DNA of 64,000 nt from JAIOSM01 sp964593725 (lineage in GTDB: Bacteria > Desulfobacterota > Desulfobacteria > Desulfobacterales > Desulfobacteraceae), in contig CAZQJS010000004.1 in assembly GCA_964593725.1 (NCBI GenBank), positions 1 through 64,000 on the forward strand, in the 5' to 3' direction. Under the pieces are notes generated by a model. It was not told where the DNA came from and made no database searches. It was given only the letters and a program-made list of their open reading frames with translations. The translations under genes and the position numbers were made by a program. Shown in pieces: positions 26,547 to 35,208 of this stretch (positions within the stretch are counted from its first letter, which is position 1; each line of letters begins with the position of its first letter).

Positions 26547-27098
26547 TCATGTGATCAGGAGCCCTGTAAGGTACGTGATAAGAACTCCTAAACCTTTAAG
26601 GTCAAGGTATTTATCCGCATCATCATAAAAGAGAAAAACTGCATTGGCAGGCATTATATCGTCCTTGTCATTAAAATTCAGTATAATTGGTATAGTACTC
26701 AATGCCTGGAATCTGGCACTAAGATCATGGGAAGGTGTCTCTTTAATCCTGGCCCCCAGGGCAAGGCATTGCTTTTTCAGATCGTGTAAATTACCGGAAA
26801 AGGTTGCCTCTATTGTTTTGCATGTATTGGCCGTAAATCTTGAGTACAGGGGGCCTGAACCTGTAAACTCCCTTAAGGTGATAAGTTTGCAGGAAGGCTG
26901 CCATGGACCTCTTGGAAAGTCAGAAAAATATTGAGATAGTGCAGATTGAATTTTTTTGGTAAGGGCAGGGCCCTGACACTCAATCGTACCGTTTTTGCTG
27001 TAATGGACCTGTTTATTAAAAAAATTAAAAATAAAACCATCATCTTTTTTAATAAGCCCGGGAATCCTGCTGTCATATGGAAAGTTTACTCTATCCAT
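26547..27098 (-). CDS. DUF3786 domain protein
   Basis: The predicted product has 183 residues from an ATG at 27098 that overlaps the permease stop by 8 bases (ATGGATAG) and follows an AGGGTG ribosome site. A longer frame to 27125 is possible. Segments such as GPWQPSCKLITLREFTGSGP and AVFLFYDDADKYLDLKGLGV fit the DUF3786 family as I recall it, which is seen in anaerobes often near corrinoid or metal enzymes. No catalytic role is known to me. It ends the arsR-permease operon. Confidence 0.7.
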   Translation of the reverse strand: MDRVNFPYDSRIPGLIKKDDGFIFNFFNKQVHYSKNGTIECQGPALTKKIQSALSQYFSDFPRGPWQPSCKLITLREFTGSGPLYSRFTANTCKTIEATFSGNLHDLKKQCLALGARIKETPSHDLSARFQALSTIPIILNFNDKDDIMPANAVFLFYDDADKYLDLKGLGVLITYLTGLLIT

Positions 27099-28203
27099 TA
27101 TTACACCCTGCCTTTTCAGGTTCATGCATGCTCTCTTCTTTTACATGGTGATGTTTTTCAGGTTTTATAAAATTATAGAGTATAAGGACAATTAAGATAA
27201 AAGCTCCGGCAAGGCGTATACCATATGGTATAAGTTCAGAGGCAGTGCCAATAACGGCATGGGCCTTAATATTATAATATTTATACACCAGGTCAACAAA
27301 AAAACCCATGGCAATGGAAGAGATGGAAATCATGGAAAGGTATATGACAAGGGTTCTTAAACCGAACACTTCCCGTACGATGTTGATGGTGGCAGCATTT
27401 GTAGCAGGGCCTGCAAGAAGGAAAACCAGAGCTGCCCCGGGGTTTAATCCTTTTAATATCAATGCCGCAGCAATGGGAGTTGAAGACGTGGCACATACAT
27501 ACATTGGAATACCAAGGACAAGCATAACAAGCATGGAAATAAATTCATGTTCATTGGAAAAGGCTGCAATGTTTTCAGGGAAAAAAAAGGTAATGATTCC
27601 TGCAATGAAAATTCCAGTTATAAAAGGTTTTGCAATATCTGATAAAAGTTCACCAAAGGCATATTTAATACCTGATATGAGTCTTAATGGAAGGTTTGTT
27701 TTATTGTCCAGTGCAACCGCATTGTTATTCTCACATCCTCAGCCTTTTTCCTTATTTTGCAGGTCACCTGTTTTCTTTTTAATATTATATGAACTGCCCA
27801 AAAAATTTTCTGCAACTCCGGTTAAAACTGCAGTTACAAAACCTGCAGCTGGCCTGATTATTGTTAGGATGGGATCAAGCATGGCATATGATATAGCAAT
27901 GGAATCAACCCCTGATTCCGGAGTTGCAATCATGAAGGACAGAGCAGCACCGCTGTTGGCACCCTGTTTTTTAAGACCAGTTGCAACTGGAACAACTCCG
28001 CAGGAACATAGAGGAATTGGAATACCAAAAAGCGCAGACAGGATAACAGGTTTTATTTTACCGGTTCCAAGATATTTTTTAATCCTGTCAGGTTTGAAAA
28101 ATACATATAAGAGGCCTGCAATGAAAAAACCGAACAGCATATAAACTGCCACATCCAGATAAAGGTTCCAGGATTCCAGTAAAATTTTATAAACCATTGT
28201 CAT
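27091..28203 (-). CDS. SO_0444-type (ArsP_1/DUF318) metal efflux permease, candidate selenoprotein
   Basis: Two frames, 28203-27739 and 27738-27091, are in the same register, divided only by a TGA (27741-27739). Read as Sec155 the product is 370 residues, normal for the family. The N-half has the metal-site motif PLCSCGVVPVATGLKKQGA; the C-half has YVCATSSTPIAAALILKGL and LLAGPATNAA. The UGA falls in the central cytoplasmic loop (NKEKG-Sec-GCENNN), which in homologues is often Cys-rich. A plausible SECIS hairpin follows. The gene lies downstream of a CadC-like ArsR gene, fitting efflux of a soft metal or metalloid. A nonsense mutation is the alternative. Confidence 0.7.
27709..27741 (-). promoter_or_regulatory. 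Candidate Sec codon and SECIS element in the permease gene
   Basis: On the minus strand UGA (27741-27739) is followed after 20 bases by the loop GGTT (27718-27715). The stem is CAATGC/GCACTG (27724-27719 with 27714-27709): three pairs, one A-C mismatch, two pairs. The loop begins with G, as in bacterial SECIS models, but the stem is weaker than in fdhA. Confidence 0.5.
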
Positions 28204-28237
28204 ATTGGACTGTTCCTTATTTTAATAATTCTGTTTT

Positions 28238-28582
28238 TTAATGCCTGACATGGTCAAGGCTCATGTTTATAAGTGAGATGACATGATCATCTTCCAGGGA
28301 ATAATAGATAACCTTACCCTCTCTTCGGTTTTTTACAATTTTTAATGTTCTTAAAAGCCTTAACTGGTGTGAGATTGCAGAGTCTGTCTGATTGCATATC
28401 CGTGCAATGTCACAGACGCAGTGCTCCCGGTTCAGCAGGGCAAGGACAATTTTAAGTCTGGAAGGGTCACTCAGGGCTTTGAAGATATCAGCTATCTGCT
28501 GTGTATCTTCCAGGGATGGAATTGCTTTTAATGTTGCCTTGACTTTTTCTTTATTAATACATTTTTCAGCGCATTTTTCCAT
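28238..28582 (-). CDS. ArsR/SmtB-family metal-sensing repressor, CadC-like
   Basis: A 114-residue winged-helix repressor. Candidate alpha3N ligands are Cys4 and Cys8 in the N-terminal arm plus Cys55 and Cys57 in the CVC motif of helix 3 (EHCVCDIARI). The C-terminal helix has D/H ligands (EDDH near 97-100, DH at 110-111, His114), as in the alpha5 zinc site of SmtB. It could sense soft metals such as Cd, Pb or Zn, or arsenite. A perfect 9-2-9 palindrome lies just upstream. The permease gene follows 34 bases downstream and is the likely regulated target. Confidence 0.9.
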   Translation of the reverse strand: MEKCAEKCINKEKVKATLKAIPSLEDTQQIADIFKALSDPSRLKIVLALLNREHCVCDIARICNQTDSAISHQLRLLRTLKIVKNRREGKVIYYSLEDDHVISLINMSLDHVRH

Positions 28583-28595
28583 TTAACACCTCTTC

Positions 28596-28615
28596 ATATG
28601 AACATTTGTTCATAT
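28596..28615. promoter_or_regulatory. ArsR/SmtB operator
   Basis: ATATGAACA (28596-28604) and TGTTCATAT (28607-28615) form a perfect palindrome with a 2-base centre, 13 bases upstream of the arsR start. The TGAACA...TGTTCA core matches the usual SmtB/CadC operator form. It should mediate autorepression of the regulator-permease operon. Confidence 0.75.
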
Positions 28616-28730
28616 ATTAAAATGTCCTCTCTGAATTGTCAATAAAAAAGATAAAAAAATGGTTAGCATTTAATGATTTGCATTCATAGATTAAATGTAA
28701 TTTTTAGTTGAAAAAGAAAGGGAAAATGGC

Positions 28731-28759
28731 TTGACCAAAAAAAATAATCTATATATAAT
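28731..28759 (+). promoter_or_regulatory. Strong sigma70 promoter for the hdr-flx operon
   Basis: TTGACC (28731-28736), a 17-base spacer and a perfect TATAAT (28754-28759) lie about 85 bases before the first gene. It is the best promoter match I noted in the window. Confidence 0.7.
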
Positions 28760-28843
28760 TTCACTCTTTTAGATAAGGTTAACTTATTTATATTAATCAT
28801 ACAAGTTTCTGAATGTGTTTGGCGAACTTAGGAGAATTGGTTT

Positions 28844-30613
28844 ATGGCATTTGATATTTTTTTAAATTCCTCATTGATAATATTGGCTGTTGGACTGGTG
28901 TTAAAATGTATCCACTGGTTTTCGTGCAAAATTGGTATACGGGCAGATGGCAAGGACGCTGTTGCAAGAGCAGCCTCAGCATTATCCGGTATTAGGAAAA
29001 CAATCTTAAGCCCCGGTATTTTATCTTTATTCCGTGTATTTTTTCTTGATATTTTATTACAATATAAAATACTGAAACAGGATCTTCTGCGCTGGATAAT
29101 GCATATGTTAATATTCTGGGGATTTATGCTGCTTTTATTCATGCATGCCCTTGAAGATTTTGTATCTGAGTCTATTTTTGCAGAGTACTATTCAACATTG
29201 AACCCATTTATGTTTTTAAGGGATTTCTTTGGTGCCATGGTGGTTGCAGGGCTTTGTATTGCGGTTTTTCGCCGTGTATTCATGAAAATACCAAGGCTTA
29301 CAACCAACCGGTGTGACATCTATGCCATTGTCATTGTTGCCCTTATCATCTTTTCAGGATTTTTTCTGGAAGCAGGAAAGATTATCTCCTATTCAGAGTT
29401 TTGTGACATGGAAGATTATTATTCCGGGCTTGACTCAAAGCAGGAAATATTTGCACTGGAATGTTACTGGGTAAAAAATTACGGCCTTGTCAGCCCCAAT
29501 GACACATCAAATGTTTCTCAGAAAATCCTGGATTCTGGTGAAGAGATTCATGGTCAGAGCTGTATGGAATGCCATACCAAACCTCAGTCAGCCTTTGGAG
29601 GATTTGTCCTGTCCAGAGTACTTGCACCTGCAGGCGGTATATTGGAAAAGATTGGAAGTGTAAATATCTTCTATTATATACATATTATTGCATGTTTTGC
29701 AGGACTTGCCCTGCTGCCTTTTTCCAAAATGCTTCACATTGTCACAACTCCCCTGGCTCTTTTTTCATCTGCCGTGATGAAGAGAGATAAAGCTGATCCT
29801 GCAAATATTGCAACACGCCAGATGATTGAGCTTGATGCCTGTGTCCATTGCAACACCTGCTCAAAGCATTGCTCGGTTGCCCCTGCCTTTGATATAATTG
29901 GCAATGAAAATATCCTGCCGTCTGAAAGGATGATGGCCTTGAGAAAATATAAAAAGGGCCGGAATTTTAACAGAAATGATTTTTCTGCAATACAGCAGGG
30001 AATCACCCTCTGTTCAAGCTGTGAAAGATGCACCGTGGTCTGCCCGGCCGGTATTAACCTTAAAGAGTTGTGGTATGATGTAAGAGAGGAATTCATCAGG
30101 AATGAATCGATTTTTACACCCCTGGTACTTACACCATATTCCTATAACAGATCCTATGCTGGTGAAGCCTTTCAGACTTTACAGAATGATCCACCTGCCA
30201 GTGATACAAAGGCTGCTGTTTCTGCTGTATACAGGGTTGAAGAGAGTGAGGATCATGTACTGACACTGAATGGCAGTCCGGAAAAGAAAAGCACAGGGGA
30301 TAAAGACGGAAAGATAAATGATACTACATTCTCATACTGTTTCTCCTGTGAAAACTGTACCAATGTATGCCCCGTGGTAATGAATTATGAAAACCCGGAA
30401 AAAGCCCTTGGCCTCTTACCCCACCAGATCATGCGTTCCCTGGGCCTTGGTTTGAAGGATCTTGCCCTTGGAGCTGGAATGCTGTGGGATTGTTTGACAT
30501 GCTACCAGTGCCAGGAGCACTGCCCACAGAATGTAAAAGTGACAGATATATTTTATGAATTGAAAAACCAGATTTCAAAGGATTATTTAAATAATAATGA
30601 TAAAGAGTCTTAA
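28844..30613 (+). CDS. Membrane cytochrome b/c-HdrC fusion protein
   Basis: A 589-residue protein with five predicted membrane helices (about 8-24, 83-102, 125-145, 162-178, 275-295), as in NarI/DsrM/HdrE cytochrome b. The loop before helix 5 holds a c-type heme motif CMECH (240-244). The C-terminal half has four [4Fe-4S] motifs, at C333-C343, C390-C400, C499-C509 and C550-C560; the last two form an HdrC domain (CFSCENCTNVCP, DCLTCYQCQEHCP). With a cytoplasmic C-terminus the heme c loop is periplasmic. It would link cytoplasmic HdrAB-Flx to quinone or periplasmic cytochrome c. An AGGAG site precedes the ATG. Confidence 0.85.
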   Translation: MAFDIFLNSSLIILAVGLVLKCIHWFSCKIGIRADGKDAVARAASALSGIRKTILSPGILSLFRVFFLDILLQYKILKQDLLRWIMHMLIFWGFMLLLFMHALEDFVSESIFAEYYSTLNPFMFLRDFFGAMVVAGLCIAVFRRVFMKIPRLTTNRCDIYAIVIVALIIFSGFFLEAGKIISYSEFCDMEDYYSGLDSKQEIFALECYWVKNYGLVSPNDTSNVSQKILDSGEEIHGQSCMECHTKPQSAFGGFVLSRVLAPAGGILEKIGSVNIFYYIHIIACFAGLALLPFSKMLHIVTTPLALFSSAVMKRDKADPANIATRQMIELDACVHCNTCSKHCSVAPAFDIIGNENILPSERMMALRKYKKGRNFNRNDFSAIQQGITLCSSCERCTVVCPAGINLKELWYDVREEFIRNESIFTPLVLTPYSYNRSYAGEAFQTLQNDPPASDTKAAVSAVYRVEESEDHVLTLNGSPEKKSTGDKDGKINDTTFSYCFSCENCTNVCPVVMNYENPEKALGLLPHQIMRSLGLGLKDLALGAGMLWDCLTCYQCQEHCPQNVKVTDIFYELKNQISKDYLNNNDKES

Positions 30614-30615
30614 CA

Positions 30616-31587
30616 ATGGAAAAAGATATGAAAAAATTTGCTTTGTTTATTGGATGTAATATACCGGTAAGGGTCCAGCAATATGAACTGTCAGCAAGGG
30701 CGGTACTGAACAGACTTGGTATTGATACCGTGGATATTGATGATTTTAACTGCTGCGGTTATCCATTGAAGAATATTAACAGGGAGGGGTGGCTTATATC
30801 TGCTGCAAGGAATATTGCCCTTGCGGAAAAAGAAGAATGTAACATACTTATACTTTGCAAATGCTGCTTTGGGAGCCTTAAAAAAGCAGATGCCCTTTTA
30901 AGGGAAGATGGCACTGCAAGGGAGAGGATTAATGGGATTTTATCAAAGGAAGGATTGAATTATACAGGAGATTGCACCATTAACCACCTTTTATCTGTTC
31001 TGCATAATGATGTTACAATAAAGGTGCTTGATGAAAAAATAGCTGAACATTATAAAGACCTCAGGATTGCGACCCATTACGGCTGCCATGCACTCCGCCC
31101 TTCAGATATCATGGAGTTTGATGACCCTGCTGCACCCTCCCTTTTTGATGATCTTGTAAATGTCACTGGCGCGAGTAGCATTGAATGGGCATCTAAACTT
31201 GAATGCTGTGGTGCACCAGCCCTGGGGATTAATGACTCTTTGTCCCGCAGCTTAACAGAGAACAAGCTTAAAAGTGCTGAAAAGGCAGGGGCCCATTTTT
31301 TATGTGTATCATGCCCATTCTGCCAGATGCAGTTTGATAAGGTTCAGGAGCTGCTTAAACAGGATGGTTCAAAGGAATATAATATTCCTTCAATTTTATA
31401 TACACAGCTGCTTGGACTTCGTCTGGGCCTGACCAAAGAGGCCCTGGGCCTTGAAATTGATGGTAAAAATAAAGTTTCCAATGCTGCGTTAGAAAAGCTT
31501 TTGGAAACCAGGGAAAAAAAGGTTAAGAAGAAGAAAAAAAAGAAAAAAGCTGCCGGGAAACCAGCAGGGAAAAAGGTAAAGGCTTAA
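30616..31587 (+). CDS. hdrB: HdrB-like heterodisulfide reductase subunit with lysine-rich tail
   Basis: A 323-residue protein with two CCG domains: GCN...FNCCGYP...CKCC in the first half and GCHALRP...ECCGAP...CPFCQMQFD in the second. These bind the noncubane [4Fe-4S] clusters that reduce disulfides. It begins 2 bases after the HdrC-fusion gene. The last 30 residues are very lysine-rich, with eight Lys in a row near 308-315, which is unusual for HdrB and may bind membrane, DNA or an acidic partner. The substrate disulfide in sulfate reducers is unproven; DsrC is a candidate. Confidence 0.9.
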   Translation: MEKDMKKFALFIGCNIPVRVQQYELSARAVLNRLGIDTVDIDDFNCCGYPLKNINREGWLISAARNIALAEKEECNILILCKCCFGSLKKADALLREDGTARERINGILSKEGLNYTGDCTINHLLSVLHNDVTIKVLDEKIAEHYKDLRIATHYGCHALRPSDIMEFDDPAAPSLFDDLVNVTGASSIEWASKLECCGAPALGINDSLSRSLTENKLKSAEKAGAHFLCVSCPFCQMQFDKVQELLKQDGSKEYNIPSILYTQLLGLRLGLTKEALGLEIDGKNKVSNAALEKLLETREKKVKKKKKKKKAAGKPAGKKVKA

Positions 31588-31664
31588 AAAAGATTCAAAA
31601 GCAGAAAAAGTTGAATGAAAAATCATTATACTGCAAATAATAAAGAGTGATTTCAGGAGATAAA

Positions 31665-34600
31665 ATGTCACAAGAAAAAATTGGTTCAATAATGGTTGTT
31701 GGTGGAGGAATCTCAGGTATGCAGGCAGCTCTGGATGCCGCTGATTCCGGATACTATGTTTACCTTGTTGAAGAGTCGCCATCCATTGGCGGAATCATGT
31801 CACAGCTTGACAAGACCTTTCCGACCAATGACTGTGCAATGTGAATTATTTCACCTAAACTGGTCGAGGTCGGCCGGCATATAAATATTGAGCTTCTGAC
31901 ACTTACAGAGGTTAAAAACATTAAAGGTGAAGCAGGTAACTTCAGTGTTGATATTGTCCAGCATCCAAGATATGTTGATGTTGATAAATGTATTGCCTGT
32001 GGTTTGTGCGCTGAAAAATGTCCTAAGAAAGTTGGGGATGAATACGAGGAGGGGCTTGGCAAGAGAAAAGCCATTTATGTTAAATATGCCCAGGCAGTAC
32101 CTTTAAAATATTGCATTGATGCTGAAAACTGCATCTACCTTACAAGGGGTAAATGCAAGACATGTCAGAAGGTATGCCCCACCGGAGCCATCAATTATGA
32201 AGAAGAGCCAAAGGAAGTTACACTCAATGTGGGCTCTGTTATAATCTCCTCTGGCTGCAAACCTTATGATCCTGCAGAACATGATGTTTACGGCTATAAC
32301 AATAATAAAAATATTGTTACAAGCCTTGAGTTTGAAAGAATGCTCTCATCCTCTGGTCCCTATGGTGGACACCTTGTAAGGCCTTCCGATGAAAAAGAGC
32401 CAAAGAAAATTGCCTGGCTTCAATGTGTTGGCTCAAGGGATAACCACCTTGGTGCAAATGGGTATTGTTCATCAGTATGTTGTACCTATGCTGTAAAAGA
32501 GGCAATGCTTGCCAAAGAACATAGTGAAGCCCCCCTGGATACAGCTGTTTTTTATATGGATGTACGAACCCATGGCAAGGATTATGAGGCATTTTACAAC
32601 AGGGGTAAGGATGAGTCCGGCATCAGATTTGTCAAATCAAGAATCCAGAATATTTTTCCAGATCCTGAATCAGGCAATCAGGTTATCCAGTACATAGATG
32701 AGGAAGGTAAAAGGCAAAGAGAAGAGTTTGATATTGTAGTGTTGTCTGTTGGACTTTGTATAGGAGAAGGCGCTGTTGAACTTGCAGAAAAAATGGACAT
32801 CAGCCTTGACCATTATAATTTTGTTACAACCAACAGTTTTGAGCCGGTCAAGACATCCCGGCCCGGTATATATATCTGCGGTGCCTTTGAAGCGCCCAAG
32901 GATATTCCTTCATCCGTGGTTGAGTCAAGTGCAGCAGCAGGTATGGCAGGGATAAACCTTGCAGAAGCACGGTGGTCATTGACCAAGACCAAGGAGAAGA
33001 TAGAAGAGACCAATGTTGTGGGTGAAGCACCAAGAATAGGAGTATTTGTTTGCAGGTGCGGCACCAATATAGCAGGTGTTGTTGATGTCCCGGCTGTAGT
33101 GGAGATGGCTGAAAACCTTCCCTATGTTGTGTTTGCCCAGGAGAATATGTTCTCCTGCTCACAGGATACCCAGGATGCCATATCCAATGTTATAAAGGAG
33201 AAAAAGCTTAACAGAGTTGTAATTGCAGCATGTACTCCCAAGACCCATGAAGGCCTGTTCCAGGAGACTTTAACAAATGCAGGTATAAATAAATACCTTT
33301 TTGACATGGCCAATATCCGTAACCAGTGTTCATGGATCCATGCCGAGGCAAAGGAGGAGGCAACAGAAAAGGCCAAGGATCTTGTCAGAATGACAACAGC
33401 CAAGGTAGCACTCCATGCCCCCTTGGAAGAGCCAAAACTTGAGATCGATCAGTCAGGTCTGGTAATAGGCGGTGGAGTAGCAGGTATTGTAGCTGCAAAA
33501 ACCCTGGCAGATCAGGGCTATCATACCCATTTGATTGAAAAGGCTGAAAAACTTGGGGGCCAGGCAAATAATCTTTATAAAACATGGCAGGGTGAGGATA
33601 TTAAGACAAACCTTGCTGCCTTGATTAAATCCGTGGAAGAAGATAAACTCATTGATATTCATCTTAATGCTGAAATCACTGATGTTGACGGGTTTGTGGG
33701 AAATTTTGAGACTCATATTGATAAGAACGGTAAATCCGAAACCCTTAAGCATGGCATTACAATCATTGCAACAGGAGCATCTGAATTAAAACCTGAGCAG
33801 CACCTCTATTCTGAGGATGAGAGGGTTGTCACCGGCCTTGAGCTTGACAAGATGCTGCTGAAAGGTGATTCAGGCCTGAAGGAGAAAAAAAGCGCTGTAT
33901 TTATTCAGTGTGTCGGCTCAAGGATAGAACAAAGACCATATTGCTCCAAGGTGTGTTGTACACAATCCATCAGGAATGCACTGGAGCTTAAACAGTTAAA
34001 CCCTGATATGAATGTATATATATTGTACAGGGATATGCGCCCCTTTGGTTTAAGGGAAGACCTCTATACCCAGGCGCGTTCAAAGGGAATTCAGTTTATC
34101 AAATTTGATTTTGCAGAAGATGTGTCTGTCTCTTCAGGGAATGACTGTCTTAAGGTTCTTTTTTCAGATACTTCGTTGAGGCGTAAAATGCAGATAGAGG
34201 CACACCTGGTTGTCCTTGCATCCTCAATTGTACCTGAAAAAGAGAATAAACTTGCACCTTTATATAAAGCAACCCAGAATGCAGACGGTTTTTTCATGGA
34301 AGCCCATGCAAAACTCAGACCTGTTGACTGTTCAACAGATGGTGTGTTCATATGCGGGCTTGCCCATGCACCAAAACCTGTGGATGAATCAATATCCCAG
34401 GCCCAGGCAGCAGCCACAAGGGCAGTAACTCTTCTGGCCAAGAAGACAATGAATATGCAGGGAACTGTTGCCTATGTTGACCAGACCATATGCAGTTCAT
34501 GTGGCGTCTGTGTCTCCATCTGTCCCTTTAGTGCGCCTCTGTTTACACAGGAGGGAAGATTTGAAGGAAAAGCAGAGATTAACCCTGTCCTCTGCAAGGG

Positions 34601-34760
34601 CTGCGGACTCTGTGTTGCTTCATGCAGGTCCGGGGCACTGCATCTTAAAGGTTTTGATACAAATCAGATTTTTGCCCAGATATTTGCACTGAATGATGAT
34701 AGTGATGAACCAGGCAAGGTTCGAACAGATAAGGAAGATTCAGCTAAAGCTGCTGTATAA
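31665..34760 (+). CDS. hdrA: HdrA flavoprotein, selenocysteine-containing, duplicated form
   Basis: Reading an in-frame TGA (31842-31844) as Sec60 joins the N-terminal segment to the long frame, giving 1031 residues. Context: PTNDCAM-Sec-IISPKLVEVGRH, where most HdrA proteins have Cys. Domains: FAD fold (MVVGGGISGMQAA), ferredoxin CIACGLCAEKCP, a second FAD-type fold near 605 (LVIGGGVAGIVAAKT) and two C-terminal clusters (CSSCGVCVSICP, CKGCGLCVASC). HdrA is the bifurcating flavoprotein. The ATG at 31665 follows AGGAGA; a GTG at 31647 is less likely. A SECIS hairpin follows the UGA. It works with HdrB and FlxD. Confidence 0.95.
31842..31877 (+). promoter_or_regulatory. Sec codon and SECIS element in hdrA
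   Basis: UGA (31842-31844) is followed after 21 bases by the loop GAGGTC (31866-31871), closed by CTGGTC/GGCCGG (31860-31865 with 31872-31877; six pairs, two wobbles). Spacing and the leading G fit the bacterial model. Confidence 0.75.
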
Positions 34761-34773
34761 GGAGATATAAGGT

Positions 34774-35196
34774 ATGTCAGAAAAGAAAATCAAGATTATA
34801 AGTTTTTTATGCAATTGGTGCAGTTATGGTGCAGCCGATCTTGCAGGTGTCTCAAGGATGCAGTATCCAGCAGACATAAGGGTGGTCAGAATACCCTGCA
34901 CCGGACGGATGAGTCCTAAATTCATTCTGTCGGCATTCCGGGAAGGAGCAGATGGAGTATGGGTTTCCGGCTGACACCCTGGTGAATGTCATTACCTGGA
35001 TGGTAATTATTATGCAAGAAGGAAATTCGCCCTGGCCGGTAATCTCATGGAACACATGGGCATTGAAAAGGATCGCCTTCATTTTTCCTGGGTTTCAAGT
35101 GCAGAAGCTAAAAAGTTTGTTGATGTTGTAAAGGAAGTGACTCAAGCTGTTGAAGCACTTGGCCCCAATGATAAATTTGTTAAAACACAAGCTTAA
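34774..35196 (+). CDS. flxD: FlxD/MvhD-family electron transfer protein, selenocysteine-containing
   Basis: A 140-residue MvhD-family protein read through TGA (34972-34974) as Sec67, in the context VWVSG-Sec-HPGECHYLDGN, where Cys is usual. Other [2Fe-2S]-site cysteines are in FLCNWCSYGAADLAG near the N-terminus and PCTGRMSP. MvhD links a hydrogenase or FlxABC to HdrA. A SECIS hairpin follows the UGA. It starts 13 bases after hdrA, with an AAGGAG site. Without read-through the product would be a 66-residue fragment and the conserved C-terminal half would be lost. Confidence 0.93.
34972..35007 (+). promoter_or_regulatory. Sec codon and SECIS element in flxD
   Basis: UGA (34972-34974) is followed after 22 bases by the loop TGGAT (34997-35001), closed by the perfect 6-bp stem ATTACC/GGTAAT (34991-34996 with 35002-35007). 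A G is among the first two loop bases, as expected. Confidence 0.75.
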
Positions 35197-35208
35197 GAGG
35201 TTAGTTTT

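Noticed and set aside
27308..28144. Long plus-strand frame of 278 codons over the permease
   Set aside because: It is antisense to the permease gene, whose protein shows clear family motifs. The plus-strand peptide has none.
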